A stretch of 64,000 nucleotides of DNA from Levilactobacillus fujinensis. Its GTDB lineage: Bacteria; Bacillota; Bacilli; Lactobacillales; Lactobacillaceae. Positions 46,901-53,254 of the stretch are shown piece after piece. Location of the stretch: the NCBI RefSeq assembly GCF_003946335.1, contig NZ_RHNX01000008.1:1-64000 (forward strand). The letters are read 5' to 3'. The notes beneath the pieces were generated by a model that was given only the letters and a program-made list of their open reading frames with translations, was not told the DNA's origin and did not search any database. Made by a program: the position numbers and the translations under genes. Every line of letters starts with the position of its first letter. The first letter of the stretch is position 1.

Positions 46901-47041
46901 GGCGCTAAATTAGCGGCCGGCAAGCATCGGATTCAGCTGACATACCAGACACCGGGGCTCCTGGTGGGAAGCTGGTTAACTGGCTTAGGTGTGCTTGGGT
47001 TGCTGGGGAGTGCAGGTTTGGCGCGTTGGCGGAAGCGTTGA
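43961..47041 (+). CDS. YfhO-family membrane glycosyltransferase-like protein
   Basis: 1026-residue protein of the YfhO family, with about 12 membrane helices in the first 480 residues, a large extracellular domain (about 500-990) and a final membrane helix ahead of a RWRKR end. The N-terminus has the GT-C-like pattern with NMDGITQHYPVMLELHRLL in the first outer loop, carrying a DG..QH motif. YfhO relatives are implicated in glycosylation of lipoteichoic acid or lipids. The ATG at 43961 is set by GGGGGAATAATC; an upstream in-frame ATG at 43880 lacks a ribosome-binding site. Monocistronic. Confidence 0.88.
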   Translation: MEIAHRRWPLWVLYTLAFAVIAALSFGVFGLANRTLIWNMDGITQHYPVMLELHRLLIKSGLAGITGWSWTFGLGADKLTTLAYYVLGDPFAYVLALFPVRMMATGYGVFIVLRLYATGLAFLALAQRYAFRPGGQLLGAVTYAFTGYSLMIGVHHPFFLLPMIWFPLLLVGIDRILRGHGWQLLGWMTGLAILSNFYFAYILGLGSLIYAAIRFWSLQRQGLLAIKWPVALRRFLVAAVSGVFVAGVLLIPSLLMMLKSTRVGTIFANGLWLYPGSYYLKLANAVLTTGSEPTYWAVFGMSGVTFFGCVYVLRHWRENRPLAATLVLMAVGLLFPAVAAFFNVLSTPSNRWLLLAAVPFGLATMVLGDHLNELTKRDRYWLAGSAIGLLVVVYACNGFIFSNPERDLVTYGVFLATTVVVLGSAQWTLRTTVTLLSVVVGANLVNNAWGYYDPNMGSQATDQLRQGDATRYIQDYFDGAQTAVKQQTTFSRVNTAYNFNLLRTVGNNMTMSHGLHGIMSYFSVQNGYVGQFSRDLQNAQVAMNAPLGQADNRTAMDNLLGVKTIFAREDQVANNAALPYGYHAEKRVYPEEPVYGLSNGTGTQLLTTTLNFPLVYTQPTAMTRSAWRHLSAVDRERSLTQTAVTTTATNVKHASYRSPKRTVPYTVTADTIPVVDSTNKVIQYRLQQAVTGQQKGLSQKQLENYGSTIKVPKLTVDKNGLISDQDVQQYEPMVALDRNKAALQRVLTTNQQIVKQTTEVNRQGLRQVTSDALGNPISYTLTLKRPRQAQGTELYLKLDGIKAQRLTTQDKLTAQANNSVLGGTPLSTLTQLNTWRTAMLNPDLGDYWLTVKTRNQTKTFSQFGVDNLSDYEPKSRALLNLGYSTQERDTVSITFNATRQISFKSAKLIAMPFNKSYDRQVHAVQKRGLQQAHVRDNRVMGRLTTTQPSVLATSIPYSTGWRLKVDGQPVKTQVVNDGFVGAKLAAGKHRIQLTYQTPGLLVGSWLTGLGVLGLLGSAGLARWRKR

Positions 47042-47065
47042 TTATTCATTTATAGGCAAGTAAAA

Positions 47066-47239
47066 GAGAGTGGGATAAAAGGCGATTAGCTGGCGAGCAT
47101 TAAGGCGGATAACCGAATAACCCTGGGCTTGGATTATTTGGTTATCCGTTTTAAGCGGAGTCAGCTGCCTTTTGTCCCACGTTTCAGCAACGTAAATTTG
47201 GAGATAGCAAAGGAGTCTGGGGTTTTATCCCAGACTCTT
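47066..47239 (+). repeat. Repeat family A, copy 3
   Basis: It opens GAGAGTGGGATAAAAGGCGATTAGCTGGCGAGCATTAAGG. CGGATAACCGAATAA pairs with TTATTTGGTTATCCG; in copy 2 the stem pair is T-A where here it is G-C. It ends with AGTCTGGG (47214-47221) pairing CCCAGACT (47229-47236), a terminator-like stem with a T-poor tail. Likely ends the yfhO transcript. Confidence 0.75.
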
Positions 47240-47485
47240 ATTGTGTCGATTTTTCTGTTTGAGGTGGTTGTATCCACCCATCAAGATGACGTCACCGATA
47301 AAATAGAGGCCGCAGCCGCTAAGGGTAAACTAGACATAACTGAGAAAAAAGTAGTGCCCGGTGGTGAAAAGGTCGATGCTCCCCTTGACGACAAAGAGGA
47401 CGACCAAGCAGACGGCGAGAAATAGTTGTGTCGACTCGAAGAAACTTTTAAGTTGTTCTCGGAAACGATTGCCTTTTTTTCGCAT
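47225..47485 (-). pseudogene. Small membrane protein gene interrupted by an in-frame TAG
   Basis: On the minus strand an ATG at 47485 opens a frame of 51 codons (MRKKGNRFREQLKSFF.., membrane helix about 21-34) ending at TAG (47332-47330). The same frame continues with protein-like sequence, SGCGLYFIGDVILMGGYNLKQKNRHNK, to TAA at 47225, about 86 codons in all. The continuity suggests one small membrane protein broken by a nonsense change, perhaps TGG to TAG. Its end overlaps the hairpin of repeat A copy 3. No strong ribosome-binding site (AGAAGG is 13 bases away). The plus-strand frame over the same DNA is hydrophilic and looks spurious. Confidence 0.45.
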
Positions 47486-47711
47486 GCTAAGTGGATGCCT
47501 TCTTTATAAGATGTTGATAATTGCGTGTGACCGATGTTCCTTAAGCATCATCGTTCATAGTTGAGCAGTCTGCCAACTCACTCACGACTAATACTACATG
47601 TTAGTAAGCATTGTAACCATCATTTTTTCATAGAATTGACCACCTATCCGGTGTTGTTTGCCCTGCGGACCTGGTTATAACCCGGGTTAAGTTGAGTTGA
47701 AAATAAAATTA

Positions 47712-47754
47712 GGAGCAGCAAGTCGTTGACGATAACGACGCGCTGCTCTTTTTG
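47712..47754 (+). terminator. Terminator-like hairpin between the first two palindromes
   Basis: GAGCAGC (47714-47720) pairs with GCTGCTC (47743-47749), with an inner GTCGTT..AACGAC stem, followed by five T. No upstream plus-strand gene is evident, so it may end a short non-coding transcript. Confidence 0.7.
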
Positions 47755-47765
47755 AAGTGAATGTT

Positions 47766-47774
47766 TGCTATACT
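47766..47774 (+). promoter_or_regulatory. Extended -10 element upstream of the palindromes
   Basis: TGC followed by TATACT (47769-47774). A start here would place palindromes 2, 3 and 4 in the leader of the gene at 47972. Confidence 0.4.
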
Positions 47775-47971
47775 TGAAAAACGGTTATGAATTTGTGGTG
47801 GTTAACCCGGGTTATAACTGTTATGGCGGAGAAGTTAAATGCAGGGGAAGTCGCCAAGATGCTAGGTAATGGTGATGGCATACCCGGGTTACTGGCTAAG
47901 TTGTTTCATAGTTTAGTTCTGAGTCAGAGTTGTATAACCCAGGTTATGGTGATAACGCGTAGAGGGGGATT

Positions 47972-48328
47972 GTGTTAACTAGTCTACTGACCGGATTCTT
48001 TGCTTCCTATTTAGCGGTCAGTAGTTCGGTGCGTTGGGGAGTCTTGATAGGACTACTACTCTTGAATAATTGGACAATTTACTGGGTATTGGCGCATTGG
48101 GATGAGTTTCTACATAGCCTCACCAGTAAGTATCAGACATTTCTATTTTTGATTCTGAGTGAAAGTATTAATATAGTATGCAATGACGCAACGCATTTGA
48201 CGGGGCCACTGTTTTGGCTTTGGCTGTGTGGCGAGATTCTGTCGAGCATTGTGGTGGCATGGGTGCTGACCAAAGTACTTGCTTGGGGTTATCATCGCAT
48301 ACGTCAGGTACTAAAGCCGAAGCTCTGA
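47972..48328 (+). CDS. Membrane protein, unknown function
   Basis: 118 residues with three to four hydrophobic segments (about 5-20, 22-42, 55-70 and 78-103) and a short basic C-terminus (RIRQVLKPKL). Family not recognised. The GTG start has AGAGGGGG five bases upstream. The fourth TAACCC-type palindrome lies 26 bases before the start, so expression is probably controlled by whatever binds there. Confidence 0.6.
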   Translation: MLTSLLTGFFASYLAVSSSVRWGVLIGLLLLNNWTIYWVLAHWDEFLHSLTSKYQTFLFLILSESINIVCNDATHLTGPLFWLWLCGEILSSIVVAWVLTKVLAWGYHRIRQVLKPKL

Positions 48329-48387
48329 TGAGAAATAGTGAAAGGGTGTCTGATGCGGCGGCTGAGGTGAATGAGTCGGCAACAATG

Positions 48388-48484
48388 AGAGTAGGACATC
48401 ACTCAAAAAGTTGCTCCTTTCAGAATTATTAGATTCTGAAAGGAGCAACTTTTATTTACGCCACTATGGTGCCAAAACGTGGGT
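48388..48484 (-). repeat. Repeat family A, inverted copy 4
   Basis: Read on the minus strand this is CCACGTTTTGGCACCATAGTGGC.. then AAAAGTTGCTCC..GGAGCAACTTTTT (48453-48406) and GATGTCCTACTCTC, closely matching 30785-30880. It lies between convergent genes and can form a terminator in both directions. Confidence 0.8.
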
Positions 48485-48593
48485 CATCAGGCAGTTTGTT
48501 GCGTTCAACTCGATAGCAAAAATTATGCCAGAGTCAGGCATAATTCCTGCTATCACGTTGATGCTCGTAAACTGACCGTCCGATGTCTCACGC

Positions 48594-49475
48594 TCATTTT
48601 TGGTAAACGTGGGCGAACTCTTTGACGAAGTCAGCTAGTTTAGAGGGGCCCAATACGGGTTGGTGCGCGCGGTAATCGGCGTAGAAATCGTTATCTCGTT
48701 CGTAAGCTGTCATCTTGACGTACTGGTGGGCGAAGCTAGCGGGTGCGCCACTGGCACGGAGGTTTTGTTCCATGGTGTCGTCGCTGATCTGGACCAGCTT
48801 AACGTCGAAACCCAAAGCGTGACTTAAGTATGCGGCGACTTCGGTATAGCTTTTTTCATCGCTGGCCACGTATTGACTGGTGATGCCGGCAGCTGGTGAG
48901 GTTAATGCCGATGCGGCGACGGGCACAATGTCGGCTGGTGCGACCCATGAATTTGGTTTGGTAAGACTGCTATTGGTGTAAATCGCGTGGTCTTGCTTGA
49001 GCGTGGTCAGATTGCTAAAGAGGTTGTAGAACATGGCAGTTGGGCGAAGGAAGGTCAAGTTAACGTTGGGTAGCTCGTGAGTTAAGACGCTCTCGATGAT
49101 GTTGTAGATGTGCAGAGCACCAACTTCTGGCCCCAGATTGGCGCCAACGCTACTGAGATTGACGACTTGTTTAACACCAGCCGCTTTCACAGCATTGGCA
49201 TAGGTCTCGGCTTGCTGGCGACCGGCCGCAAAAACGTCCGCGTCGTTATTTGCAGCAGTGATCATGAGGTAAACGGCGTCGGCCCCGGTGAAGGCTTGGG
49301 TCAAAAAGGCCCCGTCGGCAATGCTACCAATGGCGGGTGTGGCACCCAGTGCGACAATATCGGCTGCCCGCTCGTCACTGTGACTGATAATGGTTATGTC
49401 ATGACCGGCGGCAATTAAGGTTTGGGCTAAGGGCTTGCTGATGTGACCGAGAGAACCGGTTAATGTAATTTTCAT
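48594..49475 (-). CDS. NmrA-like NAD(P)-binding oxidoreductase
   Basis: 293-residue Rossmann-fold protein of the NmrA/quinone-oxidoreductase-like atypical short-chain dehydrogenases. The start MKITLTGSLGHISKPLAQTLIAAGHDITIISHSDERAADIVALGA carries the glycine-rich nucleotide motif (TGSLGHIS), and VVNLSSVGANLG follows. The ATG at 49475 matches family length; an upstream in-frame ATG adds 27 residues that run through the promoter. Divergent from a TetR gene with operators over its promoter: such pairs usually respond to quinones or electrophiles. Confidence 0.87.
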   Translation of the reverse strand: MKITLTGSLGHISKPLAQTLIAAGHDITIISHSDERAADIVALGATPAIGSIADGAFLTQAFTGADAVYLMITAANNDADVFAAGRQQAETYANAVKAAGVKQVVNLSSVGANLGPEVGALHIYNIIESVLTHELPNVNLTFLRPTAMFYNLFSNLTTLKQDHAIYTNSSLTKPNSWVAPADIVPVAASALTSPAAGITSQYVASDEKSYTEVAAYLSHALGFDVKLVQISDDTMEQNLRASGAPASFAHQYVKMTAYERDNDFYADYRAHQPVLGPSKLADFVKEFAHVYQK

Positions 49476-49500
49476 AAGTGAGGATCTTCTTTCATAAAAT

Positions 49501-49556
49501 ATAAGTCTATCTTTTAACTTGAAATCATTATAAGAGATAGACTTATCCTTTGTCAA
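49501..49556 (-). promoter_or_regulatory. Consensus promoter and paired TetR operator sites
   Basis: On the minus strand TTGACA (49556-49551), an 18-base spacer and TATAAT (49532-49527) form a near-consensus promoter for the oxidoreductase gene. ATAAGTCTATCT (49501-49512) and AGATAGACTTAT (49535-49546) are a perfect 12-base inverted repeat; one arm is in the spacer, the other just downstream of the start of transcription. Repression by the adjacent TetR protein is the natural reading. Confidence 0.8.
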
Positions 49557-49597
49557 CTGATAAACTAAAGAAAATTGAAAAAAAGGAATGAGCAGTT

Positions 49598-50218
49598 GTG
49601 AAATTGAAGGATGAAGAAAAGCATGATCGTCTACTGGATGCTGGTGTAACGGTGTTGGCTAAGGGTGGGATGGCTAATTTTTCCACGACAAAGGTGGCTA
49701 AGTTAGCTGGGATTCCCCAATCGAACCTCTATATTTATTTTCAGAATAAAGGGGCGCTGCTAGAAGCCGTTTACCGAATGACCGTCCATCAACAGAGTGT
49801 GGCTGTTGTGGCAGCACTAAAGGATGAAGATCCGCTGACCACGCAGGTGATGGCCAGTGTGCGGGCACTGTATCAGTTTGCTATGGCCCAACCGGAGACG
49901 GTGACGGCCATTCAAGCCTTGCTGGATGATATCGAATTGAAGCACAAATGGGGGTTAAAGCAAGACGACTTAGCGAACCAGCGGATCCAACGATTGCTAC
50001 AAGATGGCATCGACCAGCACGTTTTGCGGGCGACCGACCAAAATTTTATTCGTTACTTCCTGGCGCGCCCCGTTTTTCACTATGCGGATGGTATTCGTGC
50101 AGGACTTTATCCAGATACGCCGGCCGCATTAGCTGATTTAACGGCCATGATCATGGGCGCGGTCCTGCAACCAGACGTGTACCGGACCTGGTGTCTCGAA
50201 ATGGCGTCAACTAGGTAA
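49598..50218 (+). CDS. TetR-family regulator, divergent from the oxidoreductase
   Basis: 206 residues. The helix-turn-helix is in DAGVTVLAKGGMANFSTTKVAKLAGIPQSNLYIYFQNKGALLEAVY (about 10-56); the rest is the helical ligand domain. GTG start with AAGGA upstream. It faces away from the NmrA-like gene, and the shared 120-base gap holds its likely operators. It probably represses both genes until an inducer binds. Confidence 0.93.
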   Translation: MKLKDEEKHDRLLDAGVTVLAKGGMANFSTTKVAKLAGIPQSNLYIYFQNKGALLEAVYRMTVHQQSVAVVAALKDEDPLTTQVMASVRALYQFAMAQPETVTAIQALLDDIELKHKWGLKQDDLANQRIQRLLQDGIDQHVLRATDQNFIRYFLARPVFHYADGIRAGLYPDTPAALADLTAMIMGAVLQPDVYRTWCLEMASTR

Positions 50219-50221
50219 CTC

Positions 50222-50440
50222 AGGTTGAAAGTTCCCAAATACCTGTATGACTGTTGGCACAGCGATACGGCGGCTAAAATCCCAGTCATCGCCTTACCGG
50301 ACGGTAGCTAGGGGCGGAAACGGGGCGAACGCAACTGGAAGCCTCGAAAATGCCGAGTTTCTAAGCTTGGTTTTCTACTAAGTCAATGGGGAACCGATCC
50401 CCTGGCAGCCGGAATGCGATCATTGCCATTAAGTTAGCGG
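50222..50440. repeat. Repeat family B, copy 2
   Basis: AGGTTGAAAGTTCCCAAATAC and GCGAACGCAACTGGAAGCC..TTGGTTTTCTACTAAG match the copy at 19090-19330. The inner hairpin is GGGGA..TCCCC here against AGTGGG..CCCACT there, so the bases differ while the pairing is kept. Confidence 0.7.
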
Positions 50441-50504
50441 TGACAATCCTTACGGTCATAAGAACAGTATGAACATTCTAGGGCTCACCTCTCAGTTAGG
50501 TAAT

Positions 50505-50549
50505 AAAAAATCCTCACGACATCGATGATGATGTCGTGAGGATTTTTTT
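50505..50549. terminator. Bidirectional terminator
   Basis: TCCTCACGACATC (50511-50523) pairs perfectly with GATGTCGTGAGGA (50530-50542), with A and T runs on both sides. It ends the purine permease gene and closes the TetR side. Confidence 0.9.
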
Positions 50550-50560
50550 GGTTTGAAAAC

Positions 50561-51871
50561 CTAAGCAGCGTTTAAGATCCAAAGGAAGAGAATGAAGATT
50601 ACGGCTAAACCGTACATCATGGGGCCAACTTCCTTACCACGCTTTGCGGCCAACATGGTCAGCGGGTAGGTGATAAAACCCAAAGCGATCCCATCGGAAA
50701 TGCTGTAGGTCAGTGGCATGCCCACAACAATCAGGAAGGCCGGTGCGGCAATTTCGAACTTTTCCCAGTGAATGTTCTTGAGAGACTGGGCCATCAGAAC
50801 ACCGACGATAATCAGTGCGGGTGCGGTCACCTGGTTAGTAACGACGGCGAGCAGTGGGGAGAAGAAGGCGCCAAAGATGAATAGGATACCAGTCACAATG
50901 GCGGTAAATCCAGTCCGACCACCCACGGCGATACCAGCTGAGGATTCAACGAAGGCCCCCATTGGCGAGGTTCCAAGTAAGGAACCCACGACCATGGTGC
51001 TGGAGTCAGCCATCAGCGCTTTACCGATCCGTGGCAGTTTGTTGTTCTTAACCAGACCGGCTTGTTCGGCTAGTCCAACCAAGGTACCAGTGGTATCAAA
51101 GAACGTTACTAGTAGGAAGGTTAGAACGACGACTGCAAGTTGTAAGGTATTGATATCGCCGATGTGTGTGAGGCCAACCATAAACGTTGAACTGATGCTA
51201 GGAACGGCGGAGATAATGTGTGCGGGCATTGGAATCAACCCAGTGATCAAGCCAAGAATAGAGTTGGCGACCATCCCAATAAAGATGGCACCAGGAACTC
51301 GGGCACTCATTAAGATAATAGTAACCAGGAGGCCGAAAATGGTCAGCCACGTGCTGCCAACCTGTAAGGATCCTAGGCTAACGATGGTTGATTTATCGGC
51401 GCTGACTAAGCCACCTTGACTCAGACCAATAAAGGCAATAAACAAACCAATCCCAGCGCTAATTGCCATTTTGAGATCTCGTGGAATCGCGTCGACGACC
51501 ATTTCACGTAGTTTGAAGGCCGTTAAAATCATGAAGAGAATTGAAGCGACAAAGACGCCAGCCAGTGCCGTCTGCCAAGGAACCTTCATCCCAATCACGA
51601 CGGAGTAAGCGAAGAAGGCGTTGATCCCTAAGCTCGCGGAAATCGCAATAGGGTAGTTGGCCAGGATCCCCATTAAGAAACACCCAAAGGCCGATGCAAA
51701 GGCCGTCGCGGTGAAGACGGCTCCCTGACTGATACCAGAAGCACCCAATACTTGGGGGTTCACAAACAGGATGTAAGCCATGGAGACGAACGTGGTTAGT
51801 CCGGCTAAAATCTCCGTTTTATAGGTCGTTCCCAATTCCTCAAAGTGAAAATAGTTCGCAATTTTTTGCAT
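50561..51871 (-). CDS. pbuG: Purine permease of the AzgA/PbuG family
   Basis: 436-residue NCS2-like xanthine/uracil permease superfamily protein, AzgA-type, importing hypoxanthine, guanine or adenine. Features: N-terminal FHFEELGTTYKTEILAGLTTFVSMAYILFVNPQVLGASG, the TAFASAFGCFLMGILANYPIAISASLGINAFFAY segment that lines the substrate path, and the VTFFDTTGTLVGLAEQAG motif. About 12-14 membrane segments. ATG start with GAGGAGCGCACAGC upstream. PurBox-like sites in its 5' region point to purine control. Symbol given by family resemblance. Confidence 0.9.
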   Translation of the reverse strand: MQKIANYFHFEELGTTYKTEILAGLTTFVSMAYILFVNPQVLGASGISQGAVFTATAFASAFGCFLMGILANYPIAISASLGINAFFAYSVVIGMKVPWQTALAGVFVASILFMILTAFKLREMVVDAIPRDLKMAISAGIGLFIAFIGLSQGGLVSADKSTIVSLGSLQVGSTWLTIFGLLVTIILMSARVPGAIFIGMVANSILGLITGLIPMPAHIISAVPSISSTFMVGLTHIGDINTLQLAVVVLTFLLVTFFDTTGTLVGLAEQAGLVKNNKLPRIGKALMADSSTMVVGSLLGTSPMGAFVESSAGIAVGGRTGFTAIVTGILFIFGAFFSPLLAVVTNQVTAPALIIVGVLMAQSLKNIHWEKFEIAAPAFLIVVGMPLTYSISDGIALGFITYPLTMLAAKRGKEVGPMMYGLAVIFILFLWILNAA

Positions 51872-51900
51872 GCTGTGCGCTCCTCAACCATTATTTATTA

Positions 51901-51933
51901 AAACACGAACATTTATCACTATAGTTCGTGTTT
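51901..51933. promoter_or_regulatory. Inverted pair of PurBox-like sites
   Basis: AAACACGAACATT (51901-51913) and, on the opposite strand, AAACACGAACTAT (51933-51921) resemble the PurR site AWWWCCGAACWWT with C to A at one position. They are head to head 30 bases from the permease start. Confidence 0.5.
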
Positions 51934-52014
51934 ATTCGTAAAATCAATCCTTATAGAGCTTAACATTTTTAAAAATTGAAAGCAATCACGAAATACAAAT
52001 AATTTTATAAAAAT

Positions 52015-52027
52015 AAAGTTCGGAATT
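52015..52027 (-). promoter_or_regulatory. Perfect PurBox upstream of the purine permease
   Basis: On the minus strand AATTCCGAACTTT matches AWWWCCGAACWWT at all positions. It lies about 145 bases upstream of the permease start. A cre-like inverted repeat GAAAGtaatCGCTTTC (52061-52076) is nearby. Confidence 0.6.
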
Positions 52028-52082
52028 TACAGCTAACGACTTGAACCCCGTTAGTTGTGCGAAAGTAATCGCTTTCGTCGAA

Positions 52083-52112
52083 AATAAAAAGTCGAGATCG
52101 TTTTCTCGACTT
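52083..52112 (-). terminator. Terminator of the second AraC gene
   Basis: On the minus strand AAGTCGAG pairs with CTCGACTT (52112-52089), followed by TTTTATTTT. Confidence 0.85.
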
Positions 52113-52146
52113 AAAGGAAGGCATAATTTATATGGTGTGGTTTATA

Positions 52147-53067
52147 TCAGTCCAGCGGGGGCTGATGACTATCTCGATCTTCAGGTAGCGGAATCGTGGG
52201 ATCGACCTCGACATTGTTCAGATAGGTTTTGGCATAGGCGTCACGGTACTTGGTCGGGGTTAGCGAGGAAATCTGTTTGAAGACACGGAGAAAGTACTTT
52301 TCGTTTTCAAAGCTAAGTTCATAGGCAATCTCTTTGACGGATAAGTCCGTCGTTAATAGGAGTTCCTCGGCCTGCTTGATCTTCGTTAAATTAATGAAGT
52401 GAATTGTCGTCATCTTTTCGTACGCACGGAAAAGTTTCGTCAAATAGACCGGGGTCATCTTGAACTCGGTAGCCACTCGTTCGACCGTTAACTTTTCGTG
52501 ACTGTGGATACGAATCCAATTCTTGATCATTTCGAACCGTGACGTGTAGCCCTGTTCTTGGTTAATTGTTGTCATAAACTGATGGGAGAGTTCAATCAGA
52601 ATACTTGAGATGAAGAAGTTTGTTGCGAGCGACGCGGTGGTCTCATCGTTGTCGCTATCAAGCATTTGGCGAATTAGCAGTGTTAGGCGACCAAAATTTT
52701 TGACGTTAAACTGTTGTGGTAGATTCACGGCCGTTGGATTGGTCGGGTGGTGGATTTCATCGGTCACGTAGCTGGTCGTGACGGGGCTGCTGGGAAAGAA
52801 GTGCATCCAGTAATAGACCGTGTCGGCGGGTGAGCCTTGAAAACCGATGTGCCGAATGTGGGGTGGGATTAGAAGACAATCATGGGTGGTTAGCGTGTAC
52901 TGGGTATGGCCAATCTGAATGTAGGCGGCACCCTTAAGCATAATGAAGAGCTCATAGTCGCCATCGTTGATGATGTTTTTATGTCGCCACCCCGCCTCGG
53001 CGAAGTACTGACCGGCCTTAAAAAAGTGAACGGGTTCCGCTAATGAAAATTTGTACACCTTATTCAT
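52147..53067 (-). CDS. AraC-family regulator of the GH31 xyloside locus
   Basis: 306-residue regulator. It has an N-terminal cupin sensor with YELFIMLKGAAYIQIGHTQYTL and LIPPHIRHIGFQG. The C-terminal AraC domain has ERVATEFKMTPVYLTKLFRAYEKMTTIHFINLTKIKQAEELLLTTDLSVKEIAYELSFENEKYFLRVFKQISSLTPTKYRDAY. The ATG at 53067 is set by GGAGGTGCACTTAAAG; the frame is open 15 codons further but has no start signal. Divergent from the GH31 operon, which it most likely activates, as XylR-type AraC proteins do. Confidence 0.9.
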   Translation of the reverse strand: MNKVYKFSLAEPVHFFKAGQYFAEAGWRHKNIINDGDYELFIMLKGAAYIQIGHTQYTLTTHDCLLIPPHIRHIGFQGSPADTVYYWMHFFPSSPVTTSYVTDEIHHPTNPTAVNLPQQFNVKNFGRLTLLIRQMLDSDNDETTASLATNFFISSILIELSHQFMTTINQEQGYTSRFEMIKNWIRIHSHEKLTVERVATEFKMTPVYLTKLFRAYEKMTTIHFINLTKIKQAEELLLTTDLSVKEIAYELSFENEKYFLRVFKQISSLTPTKYRDAYAKTYLNNVEVDPTIPLPEDRDSHQPPLD

Positions 53068-53092
53068 CTTTAAGTGCACCTCCAGTTTTGAT

Positions 53093-53102
53093 TTGTATAC
53101 CC
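53093..53102. promoter_or_regulatory. GGTATACAAA element, AraC side
   Basis: On the minus strand GGTATACAAA, identical to the sequence at 53204-53213 on the plus strand. The two face apart in the divergent promoter region and can act as -10 elements or as paired operator halves. Confidence 0.5.
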
Positions 53103-53155
53103 TTATCGCCATTTTATTAGTTTTTGAATGATCAGTAAAGCACTATCATCATTAT

Positions 53156-53169
53156 TGTAAACGCTTACC
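53156..53169. promoter_or_regulatory. cre site of the GH31 operon
   Basis: TGTAAACGCTTACC matches the cre consensus at 13 of 14 positions. It lies in the divergent gap upstream of the extended -10 TGGTATACA (53203-53211) that probably serves the GH31 gene. Confidence 0.7.
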
Positions 53170-53254
53170 AGTTACATAGCATGCTAAACGATTTGTTTTC
53201 AATGGTATACAAAATGTTTGGATTGATGGAAACCACTTGAAAGGGGTTAGGACG

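Larger units (their letters stand above)
47673..47946. repeat. Cluster of TAACCCGGGTTA palindromes
   Basis: Four related sites lie in 275 bases: TAACCCGGGTTA at 47678-47689 and 47803-47814 (perfect), ACCCGGGT at 47882-47889 (partial) and TAACCCAGGTTA at 47935-47946 (one change). The first two extend as a 17-base inverted repeat (47674-47690 against 47802-47818) around a terminator. Nothing alike is seen elsewhere in the window. They may be operators for the gene at 47972, or the ends of a small mobile element. Confidence 0.65.

Noticed and set aside
47129-47425. 98-codon plus-strand frame rich in Lys/Asp/Glu
   Set aside because: It begins within repeat A copy 3, has no ribosome-binding site, and lies opposite a minus-strand frame that reads as a membrane protein.
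47787-47978. 63-codon frame across palindromes 2 to 4
   Set aside because: No ribosome-binding site before either possible start, and it contains the operator-like repeats. Regulatory DNA is the better explanation.
51872-52146. Purine riboswitch ahead of the purine permease
   Set aside because: The conserved three-way-junction sequence of the purine aptamer is not visible. PurBox-like sites are present instead.
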